DNA from: Streptomyces sp. Ru71
Lineage (GTDB): Bacteria; Actinomycetota; Actinomycetes; Streptomycetales; Streptomycetaceae
Direction of reading: 5' to 3'
DNA length: 37,067 bases
Assembly (NCBI RefSeq): GCF_002920535.1
Contig: NZ_PQSS01000073.1
Location: 1-37,067 of the forward strand
How positions within the stretch are numbered: position 1 is the stretch's first letter; the number at the start of each line of letters is the position of its first letter. Shown here in pieces: positions 32,739 through 37,067 of this stretch. The translations under genes and the position numbers were made by a program. Under the pieces are notes generated by a model. The model had not been told where the DNA came from. It searched no databases and saw only the letters and a program-made list of their open reading frames with translations.

Positions 32739-33005
32739 GTGGCGAACATCAAGTCCCAGATCAAGCGGATCAAGACCAACGAGAAGGCCCGGCTGCGCAA
32801 CAAGGCCGTCAAGTCCTCTCTGAAGACCGCGATCCGCAAGGCCCGTGAGGCCGCTGCCGCCGGTGACGTCCAGAAGGCCGTCGAGCTGCAGCGCGCCGCC
32901 TCGCGTGCGCTGGACAAGGCCGTCTCCAAGGGCGTCATCCACAAGAACCAGGCCGCCAACAAGAAGTCGGCGCTTGCTTCCAAGGTCGCGTCCCTGCAGG
33001 GCTGA
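32739..33005 (+). CDS. rpsT: 30S ribosomal protein S20
   Basis: An 88-residue, strongly basic, helical primary-binding protein of the 30S body. The sequence MANIKSQIKRIKTNEKARLR, then NKAVKSSLKTAIRKAREA and GVIHKNQAANKKSALASKV, is the standard S20. GTG start; the Shine-Dalgarno match (AAGG, eight bases upstream) is weak for a highly expressed gene. It is monocistronic, divergent from lepA, and followed by three stem-loops before the convergent SnoaL-like gene. Confidence 0.98.
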   Translation: MANIKSQIKRIKTNEKARLRNKAVKSSLKTAIRKAREAAAAGDVQKAVELQRAASRALDKAVSKGVIHKNQAANKKSALASKVASLQG

Positions 33006-33024
33006 CCCTTCGATGTGACTGCCG

Positions 33025-33045
33025 GAGGGACCCGAGCGGGCCCTC
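33025..33045 (+). terminator. First stem-loop after rpsT
   Basis: GAGGG-a-CCCG and CGGGCCCTC pair with one bulged A, followed by TCTC. It lies 20 bp after the rpsT stop. Confidence 0.55.
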
Positions 33046-33070
33046 TCTCATCCGCTCCCGTCCGGCACCC

Positions 33071-33112
33071 GAGTCCGTTCGCGGCCTGCGTTCGCCACGC
33101 GGGAACGGGCTC
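33071..33112. terminator. Second stem-loop between rpsT and the SnoaL-like gene
   Basis: GAGTCCGTTC and GAACGGGCTC form ten pairs including one G-U, with a 22-base loop. Confidence 0.45.
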
Positions 33113-33125
33113 AGCATCTTCACCC

Positions 33126-33172
33126 GACGGCCCCGTCGCCTCGCCCTTCCCCGGGCGGGCGGCGGGGCCGTC
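33126..33172 (-). terminator. Third, strongest stem-loop, after the SnoaL-like gene
   Basis: GACGGCCCCG (33126-33135) pairs with CGGGGCCGTC (33163-33172). The stem continues inward with CGCC/GGCG and GCCC/GGGC around a TTCCCC loop. It begins 12 bp beyond the stop of the leftward gene. Confidence 0.65.
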
Positions 33173-33184
33173 GGCGTCTGCCGG

Positions 33185-33580
33185 TCACGACCAGAAGTCG
33201 TTGTCCTCATCAAGGTCCATGCTGCACTGGTCGAGATCGCTCGCCTTGTCCCCGACGATCCGGAAGACGATCACCTCGTCCCCGTCGAACCGCTTGCCGT
33301 TGCGTTCCGCGGTGGTGTGGTGCACGGCGACCGCGTGGCCGCGACCGTCGACGAAGACGTTGCGCAGCTCGACGCGCATGGTCCCGTTCGTCTCCTGCAT
33401 CAGCCGGCCGTACATCTCGATGATCGCGTCCTGGCCCTTGTAGTCGCCCGAGAGCATGTGACTGCCGGGCACATGCTGCGTGCAGTCGGACGTCAACAGC
33501 TCCCGCAGGGTGTCCATGTCACCCCGGCTGAAGGCCTCGTAGCCCCTGCGGATCAGCGCTGCGTGCGGGTGTTCAGCCAT
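33185..33580 (-). CDS. SnoaL-like / NTF2-fold family protein
   Basis: 131 residues with the cone-shaped NTF2 pattern: HAALIRRGYEAFSRGDMDTLRELLTSD in part, then MRVELRNVFVDGRGHAVAVHHTTAERNGKRFD and EVIVFRIVGDKASDLDQ. SnoaL-like proteins include polyketide cyclases, isomerases and many of unknown role; nothing here points to a pathway. The C-terminus is acidic (DLDEDNDFW). ATG 33580 is preferred over GTG 33592, which abuts its ribosome site. It lies alone between holA and the convergent rpsT. Confidence 0.85.
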   Translation of the reverse strand: MAEHPHAALIRRGYEAFSRGDMDTLRELLTSDCTQHVPGSHMLSGDYKGQDAIIEMYGRLMQETNGTMRVELRNVFVDGRGHAVAVHHTTAERNGKRFDGDEVIVFRIVGDKASDLDQCSMDLDEDNDFWS

Positions 33581-33644
33581 GGCGATCGCCACCTTCCGTG
33601 TTCGGCGATGTGGCTGACAAGCCCGATTCTCCTCCCGGGCCCGG

Positions 33645-34634
33645 CTATCCGCGCCCTCGGGAGCGAGCGGCCCGAGCGATGGTCACCACGGCCTTCTCCA
33701 GGGCGTACTCGGGATCGTCCCCGCCGCCCTTCACGCCCGCGTCCGCCTCGGCCACCGCCCGCAGCGCGACGGCCACCCCGTCCGGCGTCCACCCGCGCAT
33801 CTGCTGACGGACCCGGTCGATCTTCCACGGCGGCATACCCAGCTCACGGGCCAGATCGGCCGGGCGACCCCCGCGCGCGGAGGACAGCTTGCCGATCGCC
33901 CGCACACCCTGCGCCAGCGCACTGGTGATCATCACCGGCGCGACGCCCGTGGCCAGGGACCACCGCAGCGCCTCCAGCGCCTCGGCCGCCCGCCCCTCCA
34001 CCGCGCGGTCGGCGACGGTGAAACTGGAGGCCTCGGCCCGGCCGGTGTAGTACCGGCCGACGACGGCCTCGTCGATCGTCCCCTCCACATCGGCGACCAG
34101 CTGGGAGACCGCTGACGCCAGCTCCCGCAGATCGCTTCCGATCGCGTCGACCAGCGCCTGGCACGCCTCCGGCGTGGCCGAACGCCCCACGGCCCGGAAC
34201 TCCTGCCGCACGAAGGCCAGCCGGTCCGCCGGCTTCGTCATCTTCGGGCAGGCGATCTCGCGCGCCCCCACCTTGCGGGCCGCGTCCAGCAGCCCCTTGC
34301 CCTTGGCACCGCCGGCGTGCAGCAGCACCAGCGTGATCTCCTCGGCGGGCGCCGACAGATACGCCTTGACGTCCTTGACGGTGTCGGCCGACAGATCCTG
34401 CGCATTGCGTACGACCACGACCTTGCGCTCGGCGAAGAGCGACGGCGAGGTCAGCTCGGCGAGCGTGCCCGGCTGCAGCTGGTCCGGGGTCAGGTCCCGC
34501 ACGTCCGTGTCGGCGTCGGCGGCCTTCGCGGCGGCCACCACCTCCTGCACGGCACGGTCGAGCAGCAGGTCCTCCTGGCCCACGGCGATCGTCACCGGGG
34601 CGAGGGGGTCGTCATTCGCAGTCTTCCTGGCCAT
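33645..34634 (-). CDS. holA: DNA polymerase III subunit delta
   Basis: A 328-residue subunit of the clamp loader that opens the sliding clamp. The N-terminal AAA-like part starts VTIAVGQEDLLLDRAVQEVV and continues FAERKVVVVRNAQDL. The C-terminal collar domain has FTVADRAVEGRAAEALEALR and LGMPPWKIDRVRQQMRGW. Length is normal. ATG 34634 (MARKTANDDP) is preferred to the upstream start at 34664. In actinobacteria holA commonly follows comEC, as here after three inserted genes. Confidence 0.94.
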   Translation of the reverse strand: MARKTANDDPLAPVTIAVGQEDLLLDRAVQEVVAAAKAADADTDVRDLTPDQLQPGTLAELTSPSLFAERKVVVVRNAQDLSADTVKDVKAYLSAPAEEITLVLLHAGGAKGKGLLDAARKVGAREIACPKMTKPADRLAFVRQEFRAVGRSATPEACQALVDAIGSDLRELASAVSQLVADVEGTIDEAVVGRYYTGRAEASSFTVADRAVEGRAAEALEALRWSLATGVAPVMITSALAQGVRAIGKLSSARGGRPADLARELGMPPWKIDRVRQQMRGWTPDGVAVALRAVAEADAGVKGGGDDPEYALEKAVVTIARAARSRGRG

Positions 34635-34691
34635 CGGGACAAGCATGGCACGCGGCACCGACAACGGGGCTCACGGCCGACGACCGGCAGC

Positions 34692-34937
34692 TCACGGCTC
34701 CTCGCGCCACCCGTCCCACTCCCCCGCGAACGCGTCCAGCTCGCGCGGGTCCAGCCGCTCGTCCTCGTCGTGCAGGACGACCAGCCACTGCGCGTCCTCC
34801 GCGTCGTCCTCCCCGGCCAGCGCGTCCCGGACGATCCGCGGCTCCTCGTCGATCCCGAACCGCTCCCCGAGCGCCTCCGCCGCCTCGTGGGCGGCATCGC
34901 GGTCGGGCAGCACCAGCACATGTCTCACATCGCTCAC
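34692..34937 (-). CDS. Small acidic protein of unknown function
   Basis: 81 residues from GTG 34937 (VSDVRHVLVLPDRDAAHEAA). Very acidic, with short strand-helix patterns: HVLVLPDRD, EAAEALGERF, EEPRIVRDALAGEDD, AQWLVVLHDEDERLDPREL, DAFAGEWDGW. The reading frame has strong GC at third positions. GGAAA lies nine bases before the GTG. The alternating layout suggests a compact ferredoxin-like fold, but no family was recognised. It lies between the YceI gene and holA on the same strand. Confidence 0.7.
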   Translation of the reverse strand: MSDVRHVLVLPDRDAAHEAAEALGERFGIDEEPRIVRDALAGEDDAEDAQWLVVLHDEDERLDPRELDAFAGEWDGWREEP

Positions 34938-34978
34938 GTGGACATTTTCCGGCACCCAGGAGGCGGCCCGGACACCGG

Positions 34979-35860
34979 TCAGCCCTTGGGGACGATCTGC
35001 ACGTCGAGGTCGATGCGGATGCTCTGCCCGACCACCGCGATGCCGCGCGCCAGCATCGTCTGCCAGCTCACCGTGAAGTCGTCCCGGTGCAGTTCGGTGG
35101 TGGCGCGGCAGGCGGCCCGCACCTCGCCCTCCATGCCGTTGCCGATCCCGAGGTACTCCGTGTCCAGGGTCACCGTCCGCGTCACGCCGTGCAGCGACAG
35201 CGCCCCGGTGACGGCCCACCGCGTCCCGCCCTTGTGCGTGAACCGGTCGCTGTAGAACTCCAGCGTCGGGTAGCGCTCCACGTCCAGGAAGTCGGCGGAG
35301 CGCAGATGGTCGTCGCGCATCCTGACGTTGGTGTCGATGGACGCCGCGTCGATCACGATGTGCATCTGCGACTGCTCGATCCGCTCGGCGATCCGCACCA
35401 CGCCGGCGAAGGAGTTGAACCGCCCGTGGACGCGGGCCAGCCCGATGTGCCGCGCGGTGAAGGCCACCGAGGAATGCGCCGGGTCGATCTCCCAGTCCCC
35501 CGGCGCCGGCAGCTCCGGCGGCCGGGCGACCTGGAGGGTGACGTTTCCCAGCGAGGCGAGCGAGTTCTCGGTGACCGTGGCGCTCGCCCGGTACGGCGTG
35601 TAGCCCTCGGCCGACACGGCGAGCCGGTACTCCCCGGCCGGCACCGTGGCCACGAACGCGCCGTAGGGGTCCGTCCCGCCGCTGACCACCTTGCGCCCCA
35701 GGGTGTCGCTGACCGAGAACTCCGCGTGCCGCACCGGCTCGTTGACCGGGTCCGTCACCCGGCAGCTGAGCACCCCGGCGTCGGGTGGCGTCTGCACGGC
35801 CGCCAGGGGACCGGTCCGCTGCACCTGGTTCGTTCGGTTTCCCAGCCAGCGGCCGAACAT
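34979..35860 (-). CDS. YceI-family protein with N-terminal carboxypeptidase-regulatory-like domain
   Basis: 293 residues. Residues about 28-110 form a beta-sandwich resembling carboxypeptidase regulatory domains (VLSCRVTDPVNEPVRHAEFS, GGTDPYGAFVATVPAGEYRL). Residues about 120-293 are a YceI lipocalin-like domain (WEIDPAHSSVAFTARHIGLA, VHGRFNSFAGVV, RYPTLEFYSDRF, GALSLHGVTRTVTL). YceI proteins bind isoprenoid or other lipids and are often periplasmic, but no signal peptide is visible here. ATG 35860 (MFGRWLGNRTNQV) was chosen; the frame is open to 35947 without a better start. Confidence 0.9.
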   Translation of the reverse strand: MFGRWLGNRTNQVQRTGPLAAVQTPPDAGVLSCRVTDPVNEPVRHAEFSVSDTLGRKVVSGGTDPYGAFVATVPAGEYRLAVSAEGYTPYRASATVTENSLASLGNVTLQVARPPELPAPGDWEIDPAHSSVAFTARHIGLARVHGRFNSFAGVVRIAERIEQSQMHIVIDAASIDTNVRMRDDHLRSADFLDVERYPTLEFYSDRFTHKGGTRWAVTGALSLHGVTRTVTLDTEYLGIGNGMEGEVRAACRATTELHRDDFTVSWQTMLARGIAVVGQSIRIDLDVQIVPKG

Positions 35861-36034
35861 CCCTTGACACCCCTGTACGCCTCGACGTTTGCATTGCCGA
35901 AGATCCATTCGATCACTGACGCGGCATTCGAGGCAACACGGGACCACATCGCGGGAAACCAGCGCATGTGCCGGTACTACGCACGAGTAACCCGGTGTGG
36001 GGTGAATTGGGAACGCCGGTCCGACGCCCGGGAC

Positions 36035-36095
36035 GCGAGCGGGGGATGCCCTAACGGCGGGCAGGCGAGCGGGGGATGCCCGAACGGGGGGGCAG
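36035..36095. repeat. Two-copy 30/31-bp tandem repeat after the NAT gene
   Basis: Positions 36035-36064 and 36065-36095 are near-identical copies sharing GCGAGCGGGGGATGCCC and an AACGG block, differing at two bases and by one G. They end 8 bp before the NAT stop. The rest of the 243-bp space 35861-36103 holds the YceI upstream region and no gene. Confidence 0.8.
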
Positions 36096-36103
36096 GCGTG
36101 CCC

Positions 36104-36934
36104 TCAGCGGTCACGCACCGAGGGCACCCGGTCCAACTCGATCCCGAACACCTCCCGGTACGTTGCCAGCACCTCCGTGTCCTCGCCCAGCTCCCGTTCC
36201 CGGCGCGCGCCGTCGGCCGCGGTCGTGGTCAGCCGGCGCCCGCTCAGGGTGACCCGCCCGCCGTCCTCGGTGAGCCGGGAGCACACCAGCGACTGCACGA
36301 AGTGCGAGCGCGGCGAGGTGCTGTGCCACCAGGCCCCGGTCACGAAGTCACCGAGCACCCGCGGACGCACCTCAAGCCGGTACTGCGGGCGGCCGTCCCG
36401 CAGCACGTCCAGGTCGGCCGCCCCGCCCGGCCGCCGGTCGCCCCCGCGCACGCCGGCCGCGTCCGGCCCCGCCTCCGCGATCCGGAACACCCCTCCCGGG
36501 TCCGGCTGTTCGCCCCGCTCGGCGAGCCTGAGCGGAAGGTGGCTGTGCGCCCCGAACCCGACGTCGGCCAGCCAGTCACCGCCGTCCACCGTGCGCACCC
36601 GCAGCGCGAGGTGGTCGTAGGGGATGCCGGGCCGCTCGCCCTCCCCGTACACCCGCCCCGCCAGCAGCGTCACATCGAACCCGAGCGCCGTCAGCAACGC
36701 CCCGAAGGCGCCGTTGAGTTCGTAGCAGAAACCTCCCCTCCTCGCGGCCACCACCTTGTCCACCAGCCGCTTCTCCTCCAGCACGATCTCCTCCGCGAGG
36801 TGGATCGAGAGGTTCTCGAAGGGCACGGTGCGCAGATGGCGCAGATGCAGGTCACGGAGGGCGTCGTCGGTGGGCCGGGCCGGGCGCTGGGTGCCCAGCC
36901 GGCGGAGATAGGCATCGGCCTGTGCGGAGTCCAT
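36104..36934 (-). CDS. nat: Arylamine N-acetyltransferase
   Basis: A 276-residue enzyme that moves acetyl (or other acyl) groups from CoA to arylamines or hydrazines through a cysteine thioester. The triad is complete: C70 in RRGGFCYELN, H108 in PYDHLALRV, D124 in LADVGFGAH. The N-terminal LHLRHLRTVPFENLSIHL is also typical. In actinomycetes some relatives close ansamycin macrolactams, but no such cluster is near. ATG 36934 lacks a well-spaced ribosome site. The same frame stays open upstream into comEC coding sequence, so a fused product cannot be excluded. Confidence 0.93.
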   Translation of the reverse strand: MDSAQADAYLRRLGTQRPARPTDDALRDLHLRHLRTVPFENLSIHLAEEIVLEEKRLVDKVVAARRGGFCYELNGAFGALLTALGFDVTLLAGRVYGEGERPGIPYDHLALRVRTVDGGDWLADVGFGAHSHLPLRLAERGEQPDPGGVFRIAEAGPDAAGVRGGDRRPGGAADLDVLRDGRPQYRLEVRPRVLGDFVTGAWWHSTSPRSHFVQSLVCSRLTEDGGRVTLSGRRLTTTAADGARRERELGEDTEVLATYREVFGIELDRVPSVRDR

Positions 36935-36938
36935 GCCC

Positions 36939-37067
36939 TCAGTCTGGCGCCACCCGCAGCTCCCCGTCGCCCCTGAGGCGTCCCGGCCCGCCGAGCCCAG
37001 TACGGCCAGGGAGCCGTCCCGGTCGGTCCGCAGCACCGTCGCCCCCTGGGCCCGCAGCGCGTCGAGG
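36939..37067 (-). CDS. ComEC/Rec2-related protein, 3' end only (possible frameshift)
   Basis: Reading left from the window edge, LDALRAQGATVLRTDRDGSL then AVLG matches the end of the C-terminal MBL-like domain of ComEC/Rec2 DNA-uptake channel proteins. That frame has no stop and runs on into the N-acetyltransferase. A different frame over the last 60 bases reads LRGDGELRVAPD and then TGA (36939-36941), which looks like a normal ComEC ending. So a frameshift, real or from sequencing, probably lies around 36975-37005. ComEC upstream of holA is the usual actinobacterial order. Confidence 0.55.
   Translation of the reverse strand, partial: PRRAAGPGGDGAADRPGRLPGRTGLGGPGRLRGDGELRVAPD

Noticed and set aside
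30509..32848. Plus-strand open frame of about 780 codons opposite lepA
   Set aside because: It is the antisense image of lepA, with composition typical of shadows and no recognisable domain.

Overview
The window is about 72-73 percent GC, has almost exclusively G/C third codon positions, and uses GTG starts freely. Its gene order (phoH-ybeY-corC-cdd-like-era; hrcA-dnaJ2-nitronate monooxygenase-rsmE; lepA/rpsT/holA/comEC) is that of a Streptomyces chromosome core. No phage, transposase, CRISPR array, rRNA or tRNA is visible. This is ordinary chromosome with a few accessory inserts, and most of the novelty is in small sites and residues.

Layout. 1-1.7 kb: a small protease-inhibitor-like (emfourin) gene and a GH1 beta-glucosidase. 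1.7-8.1 kb: the conserved leftward run phoH, ybeY, CNNM/CBS protein, MmcQ/YjbR protein, cytidine-deaminase-like protein, era. It is split by a rightward amt-glnK pair that carries its own GlnR-type operator. 8.3-14.1 kb: a carbohydrate kinase and a D-glucarate module (MFS importer, glucarate dehydratase, KDG dehydratase) read from one strong promoter, with a dyad at its start point, opposite a divergent IclR regulator. 14.4-19.1 kb: an MFS exporter, an adenine-deaminase-type enzyme, RNase Z, a HIT hydrolase, a putative lipoprotein and a VOC protein. 19.1-23.1 kb: rsmE, nitronate monooxygenase and the CIRCE-controlled hrcA-dnaJ2 pair. 23.3-26.2 kb: an MBL-fold hydrolase, a DUF3097 protein and hemW. 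26.3-30.4 kb: a HATPase-GAF-PP2C signalling protein and a long-chain acyl-CoA ligase, separated by a repeat-rich spacer. 30.6-37.1 kb: lepA, rpsT, a SnoaL-like protein, holA, a small acidic protein, a YceI protein, an arylamine N-acetyltransferase and the 3' end of comEC.

How the genes work together. amt-glnK is an ammonium-uptake and sensing unit. GudD and KdgD turn glucarate into alpha-ketoglutarate semialdehyde, but the final dehydrogenase is not in the window. YbeY, Era, RsmE, LepA, S20 and RNase Z all serve ribosome or tRNA maturation. HrcA and DnaJ2 form an autoregulated heat-shock unit.

Most worth a second look: (1) an Amt whose first pore histidine is glutamate, encoded with glnK but without glnD inside the era operon; (2) a comEC reading frame that stays open into the N-acetyltransferase gene, with a comEC-like ending in another frame; (3) six genes with a -10-like hexamer 6-7 nt before ATG, suggesting leaderless mRNAs; (4) a glucarate promoter with a candidate IclR operator on its start site; (5) several tandem or inverted repeats placed exactly at stop codons.
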